DNA from: Bacteroidales bacterium
Lineage (GTDB): Bacteria; Bacteroidota; Bacteroidia; Bacteroidales; UBA932
Direction: 5' to 3'
NCBI GenBank assembly: GCA_017961345.1
Contig: JAGCXP010000051.1
Location: 1 to 37,248 of the forward strand
DNA length: 37,248 nt
Shown here: piece by piece, positions 28,110 through 37,196 of the stretch
Layout of the letters: each line of letters opens with the position of its first letter
Numbering within the stretch: position 1 is the stretch's first letter
Notes under the pieces: generated by a model
What the model saw: only the letters and a program-made list of their open reading frames with translations
Told to the model about the DNA's origin: nothing
Database searches by the model: none
Made by a program: the position numbers and the translations under genes

Positions 28110-29511
28110 AGAAATCAAGGCCATCGTCGAAGCGCAGCGCACATTTTTCCGCAGCGGAGCGACGTTGCCGGTGGACTGGAGGATCCGCCAGCTGAAAACG
28201 CTGAAAGCGGCCGTCCTCTCCCACGAAAAGGAACTGGTGGACGCGCTGAAGCAAGACCTCGGCAGAAGCTATGTGGAGGCTTATCTCTGCGACATCGGCC
28301 CGATCGTGGTCGAAATCAATGAGATCATCCGGGGACTTCGCCGCTGGGCGCGCCCCGAGCGTCATTTCAGCGGGATGATGTGTTTCCCCAGCCTGTTTAC
28401 CAAGGTGTACAAGATGCCCTACGGCGTATCGCTGGTCATCAGTCCGTTCAATTTCCCGATGCTGCTGACCCTCGGCGTGGTGGCGGCAGCCGTCTCCGGC
28501 GGCAACACGGTGGTCATCAAGTCGAGTTCGAAATCCGCCGCCTGCACCGCGGCGCTCAAGAAACTCATCGCGGAGGCTTTTCCGCCCGAATACATCACGC
28601 TGATCGACGGCGGACACGAGGTGGCGGACCTTTGCCTGGAGCAACGCTTCGACAAGATTTTCTACACCGGTTCCCCCGCCGTGGGCAAGCATGTGCTTGA
28701 GGCGGCGGCGAAAAACCTCACCCCGGTCGCCTTGGAACTGGGCGGAGAGAACGGCAACTGGTGCGTAGTCCGAAGGGACGCCGACCTGAAGGATGCCGCC
28801 CGCAAGATTGCCTTCTTCAAACTGTGCAACGCAGGCCAGATCTGCATCAACATCAACCAGGTGGCCGTGGCGGAAGAGGTGGCGGAAGCCTTCCTGGAAG
28901 AACTGAAAAAGGCGTTCGTCGCCCAAATCGGCGACCAGGCCGAAAACAATCCCGAATATCCCTGTCTCATCACCGACAAGGCCTACGACAAATGCGCCGC
29001 CCTGTCCGAGGAGTACCGCGACCGCATCATCTTCGGCGGCAGAGGGGACCGGGAGAGCCGGCGCTATGCTCCCACGATCATTTATCCCGTGGATAAGGAC
29101 GAAGACATCGTCCGGCACGAACTCTTCTGTCCCCTGCTTCCCGTCGTCCCCTTCCGGGATGCGGAGGTGGACGCGCTGATGGAGACCATCGCCGAGCGGG
29201 AACATCCCCTCGCCCTCTACTTGTTTACCCGAAATATGAAATGGGCCCGGCGTGTGATGCAGACGCAGCAGTACGGCGGCGGCTGCATCAACGAGGTGTG
29301 CGTCCATCTGATGGTCAAGGGTGTGCCGTTCAACGGCACGGGACATTCGGGCATGGGCGCCTATCACGGGGAATGGGGATTCCGGGAATTTACCCACCCG
29401 CAGACCGTCCTTGAAGGCAGCAACCGTTTCAACCTTCCGCTGCGCGAGCATCCCTACGGCGGAAAGGCGGAAAAATGGAAGATGCGCCTGCTGCGACTTT
29501 TCGAGCGGTAA
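28087..29511 (+). CDS. NAD(P)-dependent aldehyde dehydrogenase (class 3-like)
   Basis: The 474-residue enzyme of the short class-3/YwdH-like ALDH group oxidises aldehydes to acids. It shows ISPFNFP, GNTVVIKSSSKS (cofactor binding), FYTGSPAVGKHV, the general base Glu217 in LELGGEN, the nucleophile Cys253 in NAGQIC, and the C-terminal FNGTGHSGMGAYHGEWGFREFTH. GGENGN replaces the common GGKNP, a mild deviation. It overlaps the transporter gene, so the two are translationally linked and may act on the same metabolite; the substrate is not deducible. Confidence 0.93.
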   Translation: MDLKYSPEEIKAIVEAQRTFFRSGATLPVDWRIRQLKTLKAAVLSHEKELVDALKQDLGRSYVEAYLCDIGPIVVEINEIIRGLRRWARPERHFSGMMCFPSLFTKVYKMPYGVSLVISPFNFPMLLTLGVVAAAVSGGNTVVIKSSSKSAACTAALKKLIAEAFPPEYITLIDGGHEVADLCLEQRFDKIFYTGSPAVGKHVLEAAAKNLTPVALELGGENGNWCVVRRDADLKDAARKIAFFKLCNAGQICININQVAVAEEVAEAFLEELKKAFVAQIGDQAENNPEYPCLITDKAYDKCAALSEEYRDRIIFGGRGDRESRRYAPTIIYPVDKDEDIVRHELFCPLLPVVPFRDAEVDALMETIAEREHPLALYLFTRNMKWARRVMQTQQYGGGCINEVCVHLMVKGVPFNGTGHSGMGAYHGEWGFREFTHPQTVLEGSNRFNLPLREHPYGGKAEKWKMRLLRLFER

Positions 29512-29542
29512 AAGCGCAAGGCCTTCTTTCAAAAATTCTTGC

Positions 29543-29550
29543 TATATTTG
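29543..29550 (+). promoter_or_regulatory. -7 promoter box (TATATTTG) of uvrA
   Basis: TATATTTG ends 6 bp before the uvrA ATG, implying a leaderless or nearly leaderless mRNA for the operon. Confidence 0.55.
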
Positions 29551-29556
29551 TAGGTT

Positions 29557-32394
29557 ATGGCGGAAGAAGGCAATATCATCATCCGGGGCGCGTCCGAAAA
29601 CAACCTCCAACACATCAACCTGGAGATTCCCCGCGGCAAGTTCGTGGTCATCACGGGCGTGTCCGGCAGCGGCAAATCGTCCCTGGCCTTCGACACCCTC
29701 TACGCCGAGGGACAGCGCCGTTTCGCCGAGAGCCTTTCTTCCTATACGCGGCAGTTCCTGGGCCGGATGAAAAAGCCCGAGGTGGAAAGCATCGAGGGCA
29801 TTCCGCCGGCCATCGCCATCGAGCAGAAGGTCATTTCCCGCAACGTCCGCTCCACCGTGGGCACGATGACCGAAATCTACGACTACCTGCGGCTGATTTT
29901 CGCCCGCATCGGACGGACCTACTCCCCCGTTTCGGGGCTGGAGGTCAAAAAGCACAGCGCGCGGGACGTGGCGGATTATATCCGGGGACTGGGCGAAGAC
30001 CTGCCGGATTTTGACAGCAAGGATGCGAACGTCGCCCTGCTGCTCTCGGACATCGGTTGGAAAGACTGTCCGGGCAAGGTGGAACTGATGCTCTCGCTGG
30101 TAGCGGAAGGCTTTTCGCGCGTGCTCGCCGACGGGAAACTCTGCCGGATCGAGGACATTCTGAAAGAAGCCCAGAGCGAGCGCTACCCCGACGAGGTGCT
30201 GCTGGTCATTGACCGCATCCGCCTTCCGCTGGCGGAAGATTTCGATATGGACCGCCTGCTCGGCTCCATTGAAAAGGCCTTTTCCAAAGGCGGAGGGGCA
30301 CTGACGGTGCGCGTCGGGGATTTCGACCGGCGTTTTTCCACCCGCTACGAAGCGGACGGCATGACCTTCAGCGAGCCCGACGAATACCTGCTGAGTTTCA
30401 ACAGCCCTCTGGGCGCCTGCCCGACCTGCGGCGGCTACGGAAGGGTGGTGGGCATCAGCGAAGACCTCGTGGTGCCGGACAAGAGCCGGAGCATCTACGA
30501 CGGGGCCATCGCCTGCTGGCGGGGAGACAAAATGGGCTGGTTCAAGGAAAAACTCATTGAAAAGTCCCCCGAATTCGACATTCCCATTTTTGTCCCCTGG
30601 TGCAACATTCCCGAGGAGAAAAAACGCATAATCTGGGAAGGGACGGGCAACCCGGAGACGGACGGGGAAGACCGCATCATCGGCCTGAACGAGTTCTTCA
30701 AATGGGTCGAGTCCAAACAGTATAAGATTCAGTACAAATACATGCTGAGCCGCTACAGCGGCAAATCCGTCTGCCCGGACTGCCACGGCAGCCGCCTCAA
30801 GAAGGAGGCGCTCTATATCAAGGTAGGCGGGAAAGACATCGCCCAGCTGCTTTCCATGAGCGCGGAGGAACTGCTCAGCTGGACGGAAGGGCTCCGGTTG
30901 GAAGAGTGGGAAATGCAGACGGCGGAAAAAGCCCTCGAAGAGGTCCGCTCCCGCCTGCGCTGCCTCTGCCACGTGGGACTGGGCTACCTCTCCCTCGCGC
31001 GCGCGTCCAACACCCTCAGCGGCGGAGAGAGCCAGCGCGTCAACATCGTGCGGGCCCTCGGCAGCCCCCTGGTGGGCTCCATTTACATTCTGGACGAACC
31101 TTCCATCGGCCTGCATTCGCGCGATACGGACCGCCTGATTGGCGTCCTGCGGCAACTGCGGGACGCGGGCAACACCGTGCTCGTGGTGGAACACGACGAA
31201 GAAATCATGCGGGCGGCCGACCTGCTCATCGACATGGGTCCTCTGGCCGGGAGCGGCGGAGGGCGCATCGTGTGGCAAGGGCAACTGGACGGACAGCGCT
31301 CTCCCGAGAGCCTGACCCTCGCCTACCTCAGCGGCGAACGCAAACCCTACGAACGAGCCAAACGCGTCTCCCGGCACCATCTGACGGTCAAAGGCGCCCT
31401 GCAGAACAACCTCAAGGACATCACGGTGGATTTCCCGCTGGATTGCCTGTGCGTGGTCAGCGGGGTGAGCGGCAGCGGAAAGTCGAGCCTCGTGGGCGAA
31501 ATCCTCTACCCGGCCCTGAACCGCAAAATCAATGAAGCAGGCGCGCTGCCGGGCACGTTCCGCGGACTGGAAGGCGAAGTGGACCGCATCGACCGCGTGG
31601 AATACGTGGACCAGAGCCCGTTCGGCAAGAGCAGCCGCTCGAACGCCGTGACGGCCCTCAAAGTCTATGACGATATCCGCAAACTGCTGACCTCCCAGCC
31701 CCTGGCGAAGATCAACGGATACACGCCCTCGCATTTTTCCTTCAACCAGGACGGCGGACGCTGCCCCGAGTGTCAGGGCGACGGCGTGGTACGCATCAGC
31801 ATGCAGTTCATGTCGGACGTGACGATGGTCTGCGAGAGCTGCGGCGGCAAGCGTTTCAAACCCGATATCCTCGAGGTGCGCTACCGCGGGAAGAACGTGG
31901 ACGACATCCTGAATATGAGCGTCTCCGAGGCCATTGCCTTCTTTGGGGAAGACAGCAAAGACGAGACCGCCCGGCGCATCGCACGCCGGCTGCAGCCGCT
32001 CGTGGACGTGGGCCTTTCCTATATCAAACTCGGCCAGCAGAGTAACAGTTTCAGCGGCGGAGAGAGCCAGCGGCTGAAGTTGGCCTACTTCCTTTCGATG
32101 ACCGAGGACAGCCGCCGCGAGCGCATTCTCTTCATCTTCGACGAGCCCACGACGGGCCTGCACTTCTACGATATCGACAAGCTCCTGATGAGTTTCGACC
32201 GCCTGCTGGAAAAGGGACACAGCATCCTCGTGGTGGAGCACAACCCCATCGTCCTCAAATCCGCCGACTGGATCATCGACCTGGGGCCCGACGCCGGCGA
32301 CAAGGGCGGGCAGTTGGTCTATGCCGGAACGGTCGAAGACATGCTCCGGAAAGGAAAGGGCGTGACCGCGGAGTATCTGCGCAAAAGCCTGTAA
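29557..32394 (+). CDS. uvrA: Excinuclease ABC subunit A
   Basis: The 945-residue UvrA has two ABC ATPase modules. Walker A I is GVSGSGKSSLAFDTLYAEG near 30-48 with SYTRQFLGRMKKPEVESIEGI; Walker A II is GVSGSGKSSLVGEIL near 635. The signatures LSGGESQR and FSGGESQR and Walker B ILDEPSIGL and IFDEPTTGL are intact. Zinc modules are visible as CPTCGG/CPDCHG and CPECQG/CESCGG. It recognises bulky DNA lesions in nucleotide-excision repair with UvrB. It leads a tight run: polA follows after 5 bp. Confidence 0.98.
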   Translation: MAEEGNIIIRGASENNLQHINLEIPRGKFVVITGVSGSGKSSLAFDTLYAEGQRRFAESLSSYTRQFLGRMKKPEVESIEGIPPAIAIEQKVISRNVRSTVGTMTEIYDYLRLIFARIGRTYSPVSGLEVKKHSARDVADYIRGLGEDLPDFDSKDANVALLLSDIGWKDCPGKVELMLSLVAEGFSRVLADGKLCRIEDILKEAQSERYPDEVLLVIDRIRLPLAEDFDMDRLLGSIEKAFSKGGGALTVRVGDFDRRFSTRYEADGMTFSEPDEYLLSFNSPLGACPTCGGYGRVVGISEDLVVPDKSRSIYDGAIACWRGDKMGWFKEKLIEKSPEFDIPIFVPWCNIPEEKKRIIWEGTGNPETDGEDRIIGLNEFFKWVESKQYKIQYKYMLSRYSGKSVCPDCHGSRLKKEALYIKVGGKDIAQLLSMSAEELLSWTEGLRLEEWEMQTAEKALEEVRSRLRCLCHVGLGYLSLARASNTLSGGESQRVNIVRALGSPLVGSIYILDEPSIGLHSRDTDRLIGVLRQLRDAGNTVLVVEHDEEIMRAADLLIDMGPLAGSGGGRIVWQGQLDGQRSPESLTLAYLSGERKPYERAKRVSRHHLTVKGALQNNLKDITVDFPLDCLCVVSGVSGSGKSSLVGEILYPALNRKINEAGALPGTFRGLEGEVDRIDRVEYVDQSPFGKSSRSNAVTALKVYDDIRKLLTSQPLAKINGYTPSHFSFNQDGGRCPECQGDGVVRISMQFMSDVTMVCESCGGKRFKPDILEVRYRGKNVDDILNMSVSEAIAFFGEDSKDETARRIARRLQPLVDVGLSYIKLGQQSNSFSGGESQRLKLAYFLSMTEDSRRERILFIFDEPTTGLHFYDIDKLLMSFDRLLEKGHSILVVEHNPIVLKSADWIIDLGPDAGDKGGQLVYAGTVEDMLRKGKGVTAEYLRKSL

Positions 32395-32399
32395 GCCGA

Positions 32400-35036
32400 A
32401 TGACACGGACAGAAATGATGCAAGACAAACAGTTATATATCATCGACGGACACGCCCTCGTGTTCAAGATGTACTACGCCCTGCTCGGGCGCCCCATGCT
32501 GAGCAGCAAGGGACGGGACACGTCCATCCTCTACGGGTTCACCAAGTATCTCTTCGAGTTGCTCGCCAAGCGGCAACCGACTCATCTGGCGGTCTGTTTC
32601 GACCCGCCGGGCGGGACGTTCCGCAACCAGCTCTATCCCGAGTACAAGGCCAACCGCGGGGAGACGCCCCAACTGGTCATCGAGGCCCTCGAACCCCTCT
32701 GCGAAATCTGCAAGGCCCTGCGCATTCCCGTCTATCTGATTCCCGGCTACGAGGCAGACGACGTGGCGGGCACCCTGGCCAAAAGCGGCGAACGGGAAGG
32801 GTTTACCGTCTATATGGTGACCCCCGACAAGGACTACGGCCAACTCGTCTCGGAACACATTTACCAGTACAAGCCGGGAAAGAAAGGGGGCGACGACGAG
32901 ATTCTGGGCGTGAAGGAAGTATGCGAGAAATACGGCATCGACCGCCCCGAGCAGGTCATCGAGGTGCTTACCCTCTGCGGAGATGCTTCGGACAACGTGC
33001 CGGGCGTGAAGGGGGTCGGCGAAGTGGGCGCGGGCAAACTCCTGCGCAGCTATGGCACCGTCGAAAACATCTACGCCCACCTGGACGAACTCTCCGAGCG
33101 CCAGAAGGCGATGTTCGAGGAGGCGCGGGGGCATATCGCCCTCAGCCACGAACTCGTCACCATCAAGACCGACGTGCCGATGGAGATTTCCTTCCGGGAG
33201 ATGGAAGTAACGAATGAATACGAGCCCCGGATCGTCGAACTCTTCGACGAATACGAATTCCACTCGCTCAAGAAAAATATCTGCCATATCCACGCGGGAC
33301 CCGCCGCATGTGCCGACAAACAGGCCGACCTTTCCTACCGGAGCGCCTCCCCTGCCGAGGTGGCGACGGCGGCCCGGAAAGCGGGACTCTGCGCGCTGGT
33401 CTGGGATACGGACGGACAATTTGCGGCAGCCGCGGACGGACAGAACGGCACGGTGTGCGCGAACGGGAGCGCGGAAGATTTCGCGGTGCTGGTGAGCGAC
33501 CCTTCGGTCGCCCTCGCGGGTTTCGATATCAAATCGCTCTGGCGGGCGGGCCTCTCCCCTGCCGGAAAGTACTTCGATGCGGAACTAATGCACTATCTGG
33601 TCAACCCCGAACGCAGCCACGGCATCGAGAGCGTGGCCATGGAATTCCTCGGGCTCGACCTGCAGGAAGAGGAAGGGGCCTCGACCGGCGACTTGTTCGC
33701 CGAAACGGAGAGCACGGAAAACGAACGCGAACGCCTCTGCCGCAAAGCCGTAGCCACCCTGCGGCTGAAGGACAAACTGCTGGAAGCCCTGCAGAAAAAC
33801 GGGGCGGAGAAACTCTATCTGGAAATGGAGGAGCCCCTGGTGGACGTGCTGACCGATATGGAAAAGACAGGCGTCAAGGTGGACCTGGACTCGCTCAAGG
33901 AATTTGCCGACGGGCTGCGAAGCGAAGCGGCCGAACTGGAGCGCCGCATCCGGGAACTGACCGGGGAACCGACCCTGAACATTTCCTCCCCCAAGCAGAT
34001 TGCCGCCGTCCTGTATGAGAAACTGAAGATCAACCCCAAGGCCAAGCCCGGCAGCCGGGCCGCTTACGCCACGGATGAGGAGACCCTCTCGGCCTTTGCC
34101 GACCGCCATCCCTCCATTCCCCTGATTTTGGAATACCGTGCGGTCAAGAAGTTGCTCTCCACCTATATCGAGCCGTTCCCGAACTTCGTTTCCCCGAAGA
34201 CGGGCCGCATCCATACGACCTTTAACCAGGCCCAGACGGCCACCGGACGGCTCTCGTCCTCCAAGCCCAACCTGCAGAACATCCCCATCCGCACGGAGCG
34301 GGGGCAGAACATCCGCAAGGCCTTCGTTTCCGCAAGGGAAGACGGGATCATCGTGTCGGCGGACTATTCCCAGATCGAACTTCGCATTATGGCCCACCTC
34401 TGCGGGGACGAGCACCTGCGGAAGGCCTTCCTCTCCGGGGAGGACGTCCACCGCGCGACGGCTGCCAAGATTTTCGGCGTGGCCCCGGAAGCGGTTACCG
34501 ACGCCCAGCGGAGGATGGCCAAGACGGCCAATTTCGGCATTATGTACGGCATCTCCTCCTTCGGGCTGGCCCAGCGCCTGGGTGTCGGCCGGGGCGAGGC
34601 GAAAGCGCTCATTGACGGCTACTTCGCCCAGTTCCCCGCCATTGCGGCCTATATGGAGAAGGTCAAAGCGGAAGGACGGGAGCGGGGCTATGTCCAGACA
34701 CTCTTCGGCCGCCGCCGCTACCTGCCCGATTTGCTCTCCCACAATGCGAACGTACGGGCGATGGCCGAGCGGAACGCCATCAACGCCCCGATTCAGGGCA
34801 CCAGCGCGGACATCATCAAACTGGCGATGATCCGGGTGGAAGCTCTGCTGAAAGCGGAAGGGTTCCGCAGCAAAATGATCCTCCAGATTCACGATGAACT
34901 GGTCTTCGACGCCTATCCCGAAGAGGTGGAAAGGCTGAAAGCGAAGGTGAAGGAAGTGATGGAAAACGTCGCCTCCCTATCCGTTCCCCTCACGGTGGAA
35001 TGCGGAGAAGGCAAAAACTGGTTTGAAGCGCACTAA
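32400..35036 (+). CDS. polA: DNA polymerase I
   Basis: The 878-residue enzyme has an N-terminal 5'-3' exonuclease (about 1-290: LYIIDGHALVFK, YEADDVAGTLA, TPDKDYGQLV, GDASDNVPGVKGVG), a reduced 3'-5' exonuclease-like domain (about 310-450) and a C-terminal polymerase. Motif A SADYSQIELR is near 655, motif B RRMAKTANFGIMYG near 706-719, motif C QIHDELVFD near 828, all complete. The middle domain lacks the proofreading residues (WDTDG for DxE, AGFDIKSLW for the NxxxD region, no YxxxD), so proofreading is probably absent. The start could also be the ATG at 32415 or 32418. It fills gaps in repair and lagging-strand synthesis; co-transcription with uvrA fits excision repair. Confidence 0.97.
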   Translation: MTRTEMMQDKQLYIIDGHALVFKMYYALLGRPMLSSKGRDTSILYGFTKYLFELLAKRQPTHLAVCFDPPGGTFRNQLYPEYKANRGETPQLVIEALEPLCEICKALRIPVYLIPGYEADDVAGTLAKSGEREGFTVYMVTPDKDYGQLVSEHIYQYKPGKKGGDDEILGVKEVCEKYGIDRPEQVIEVLTLCGDASDNVPGVKGVGEVGAGKLLRSYGTVENIYAHLDELSERQKAMFEEARGHIALSHELVTIKTDVPMEISFREMEVTNEYEPRIVELFDEYEFHSLKKNICHIHAGPAACADKQADLSYRSASPAEVATAARKAGLCALVWDTDGQFAAAADGQNGTVCANGSAEDFAVLVSDPSVALAGFDIKSLWRAGLSPAGKYFDAELMHYLVNPERSHGIESVAMEFLGLDLQEEEGASTGDLFAETESTENERERLCRKAVATLRLKDKLLEALQKNGAEKLYLEMEEPLVDVLTDMEKTGVKVDLDSLKEFADGLRSEAAELERRIRELTGEPTLNISSPKQIAAVLYEKLKINPKAKPGSRAAYATDEETLSAFADRHPSIPLILEYRAVKKLLSTYIEPFPNFVSPKTGRIHTTFNQAQTATGRLSSSKPNLQNIPIRTERGQNIRKAFVSAREDGIIVSADYSQIELRIMAHLCGDEHLRKAFLSGEDVHRATAAKIFGVAPEAVTDAQRRMAKTANFGIMYGISSFGLAQRLGVGRGEAKALIDGYFAQFPAIAAYMEKVKAEGRERGYVQTLFGRRRYLPDLLSHNANVRAMAERNAINAPIQGTSADIIKLAMIRVEALLKAEGFRSKMILQIHDELVFDAYPEEVERLKAKVKEVMENVASLSVPLTVECGEGKNWFEAH

Positions 35037-35037
35037 G

Positions 35038-35601
35038 ATGAAAAACGAGATTACCCTCAGCGAATTTCTGCGGCTCTACAACAGCATCTATCAGGGATGC
35101 CTGCTGTATATCGCCCGCCACTTCCCCCAGTTCGAAGACGAGGAAGCCCGCGACATCTGCTCGGATGCGATGACCAAGGCGTTCTCCCGTTTCCACACCT
35201 ACGACCCCGCCAAGGGGGCGTTCACGACCTGGCTCTACACCATCGCCTCCAACACGGCCATCGACCACGCCAACGACAGCAAGCGGGGGCTGGGTGCGAC
35301 CCTCGCCCTGCCCACTCCGGTCAGTGAAGATGACGCCCAGTATAACAGCGACATCGTGGATGCGGATACGAAAAATCCGATGGATCTGATCCTGGAAAAA
35401 GAACGGGAAGAGAAGAAGCGAGTCTGTGTCAAAAAACTCACCGACGAGGAGCAACTCATCCTCTCGATGCGCGAAGAAGGCCGTCCGTTCAGCGAGATCG
35501 CTCAGCGGCTGGGCATCCCTTCGACGACCGCCCGCACCAAGAGCCGCCGCGCTACGCACAAGCTCAAGAAAATGATGGAAACCTCCGACGAACTCTCCTG
35601 A
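35038..35601 (+). CDS. ECF-type RNA polymerase sigma factor
   Basis: The 187-residue protein starts MKNEITLSEFLRLYNS. Sigma region 2 is visible as DEEARDICSDAMTKAFSRFHTYDPAKGAFTTWLYTIASNTAIDH. A charged linker follows, then region 4: LTDEEQLILSMREEGRPFSEIAQRLGIPSTTARTKSRRATHKLKK, the -35-binding helix-turn-helix. It begins 1 bp after the polA stop; an earlier in-frame TTG at 35023 lies inside polA and is rejected. No anti-sigma gene is adjacent, so its signal is unknown. Placement within a repair operon could indicate DNA-damage or stress control, but this is inference. Confidence 0.92.
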   Translation: MKNEITLSEFLRLYNSIYQGCLLYIARHFPQFEDEEARDICSDAMTKAFSRFHTYDPAKGAFTTWLYTIASNTAIDHANDSKRGLGATLALPTPVSEDDAQYNSDIVDADTKNPMDLILEKEREEKKRVCVKKLTDEEQLILSMREEGRPFSEIAQRLGIPSTTARTKSRRATHKLKKMMETSDELS

Positions 35602-35602
35602 G

Positions 35603-36271
35603 ATGATGGACAGCGCCCAATTTGAAGAAATTATAACGAAAAAGTTTCCTTCGCTGATTGACAAACAGTTGCAGCAGTTAAAAGCCTGCGAACAACTGTA
35701 TTTGGAATGGAATGCGAAGATCAACGTCATTTCCCGCAAAGACGTGGACGGCTTCTTCGCCCACCACCTTTTGCACAGCCTCGGCATCGCCCTTTACGCC
35801 GGGGAAAGGCTCTCCGAGAAGACGGTTCTCGACCTGGGGACCGGGGGCGGATTCCCCGGAATTCCCCTTGCGATTTTCTACCCCGAAAGCCGCTGCACGC
35901 TCTGCGATTCCATCGGCAAAAAGACCCTCGTCGCACGGAGCGTGGCCGAGGCGCTGGGTCTGGAAAACGTCGAAGTGGTCTGCGCACGGGCCGAGTCGCT
36001 GCCGGGTACTTTCGACTACGTCGTCTCCCGCGCCGTCGCCGACATGAGCGACCTGCTCGGCTGGGTCAAAAGCAAGTTCGGGGAAGGGCTGATCTGCCTC
36101 AAGGGCGGTAACATCGTCCCGGAGACCGCAGCGGCCGCCGCGCGCTATCGCCTTCCCGTAGAAAAGATTTCCTGCCGGAGCCTGCAGGAATGGCTCACCC
36201 CTTCCGACCTGGGCGAAGACTATGCCTGGTTCGACCAGAAATTCGTCCTGGAAGTCCCGCCCGTGAGATAA
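35603..36271 (+). CDS. rsmG: 16S rRNA (guanine527-N7)-methyltransferase
   Basis: The 222-residue RsmG (GidB) has INVISRKDVDGFFAHHLLHSL (substrate side), motif I TVLDLGTGGGFPGIPLAIF (about 75-92, S-adenosylmethionine binding), CDSIGKKT, and DYVVSRAVADM, all diagnostic. It methylates G527 of 16S rRNA; loss gives low-level streptomycin resistance in other bacteria. It starts 1 bp after the sigma-factor stop. ATG ATG at the start leaves the exact first codon open by one residue. Confidence 0.96.
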   Translation: MMDSAQFEEIITKKFPSLIDKQLQQLKACEQLYLEWNAKINVISRKDVDGFFAHHLLHSLGIALYAGERLSEKTVLDLGTGGGFPGIPLAIFYPESRCTLCDSIGKKTLVARSVAEALGLENVEVVCARAESLPGTFDYVVSRAVADMSDLLGWVKSKFGEGLICLKGGNIVPETAAAAARYRLPVEKISCRSLQEWLTPSDLGEDYAWFDQKFVLEVPPVR

Positions 36272-36296
36272 GTTCTGACCTTTTCCGAAAAGCCCC

Positions 36297-37196
36297 ATGC
36301 AACGCATTGATTTCATCCTCAATCCCATCTCCGGCGGCAAGTCGAAAGCGGCCGCGCTCCGGGCCATCGAAAGCGGCCTGGACAAAAGCCGCTACGAGAG
36401 CCGGATTCTCTGGACCGCCGCGCCGGGCGACGGGGTCCGTCTGGCCGCGGAAAGCACGGCGGACATCATCGTGGCGGTGGGCGGAGACGGGACGGTCAAC
36501 GAGGTAGCCCGGGGGCTGTTGGAAGCGAAAGCCGCGGGAGAGGAAAAGACCCTCGGCATCCTCCCCTGCGGAAGCGGAAACGGACTGGCCTTCCACCTCG
36601 GACTCAGCCGACAGATGAGCCGGGCGGTCGCCACCCTGAACGAAGGCGCGGTCACGTCCATCGACCTCGGGGAAATGAACGGAGAAATCTTCTGCTGCAC
36701 GGCGGGGATGGGGATCGACGCCAACGTCAGCCTGCACTTCGCCCAGTCCACCGGCCGCGGGCTCAAAAACTACATCGCCCTGGCCTGGGACGAGTGGAAA
36801 CACCACGAGGAGTTTGTCTGCGATGTGGAGTGCGACGGCGAAAAATGGAGCGGGAAGGCCCTCTTTGTCACGGTGGCCAACGCCAACCAGTGGGGCAACG
36901 AGGCGCGTATCGCGCCGATGGCCTCGCTCCGGGACGGCCTTCTCGACGTAATCGTCGTACGCAATTTCAAGACGGTGGAAATCCCCGCCCTCGCCGCCAA
37001 ACTGCTGAGCGGAACGCTGTTCAACAACCGTCACCTGATCCATTTTCGCGGCTCCCAGATTCTCATCCGCCGCACCACCCCCGGCCCCGTCCACAAAGAC
37101 GGCGACGCTTTCGAGGCCGGAAAAGAATTGCGCCTGAGGATTCTTCCCCAGGCGCTGAAAGTCATTGTCCCCGCCGACCGACTGGGTAAAATCTGA
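36297..37196 (+). CDS. Diacylglycerol/lipid kinase family protein (DagK/YegS type)
   Basis: The 299-residue protein of the diacylglycerol-kinase catalytic superfamily has FILNPISGGKSK (N-terminal motif), the nucleotide-binding AVGGDGTVNEVARG (about 60-73), and ILPCGSGNGLAFHLGL. The C-terminal beta-rich domain runs GEMNGEIFCCTAGMGIDA to HKDGDAFEAGKEL, where DGD is a typical catalytic-metal element. It phosphorylates a lipid hydroxyl using ATP; diacylglycerol or a sphingolipid base are both plausible in Bacteroidales, which make sphingolipids. It lies 25 bp after rsmG in the same direction. Confidence 0.93.
   Translation: MQRIDFILNPISGGKSKAAALRAIESGLDKSRYESRILWTAAPGDGVRLAAESTADIIVAVGGDGTVNEVARGLLEAKAAGEEKTLGILPCGSGNGLAFHLGLSRQMSRAVATLNEGAVTSIDLGEMNGEIFCCTAGMGIDANVSLHFAQSTGRGLKNYIALAWDEWKHHEEFVCDVECDGEKWSGKALFVTVANANQWGNEARIAPMASLRDGLLDVIVVRNFKTVEIPALAAKLLSGTLFNNRHLIHFRGSQILIRRTTPGPVHKDGDAFEAGKELRLRILPQALKVIVPADRLGKI

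Noticed and set aside
29542..32406. 954-codon open frame antisense to uvrA, and other long antisense frames opposite polA, the nucleotidase and hsdR
   Set aside because: These mirror high-GC codon bias of well-identified genes; they have no promoters and no recognisable domains.
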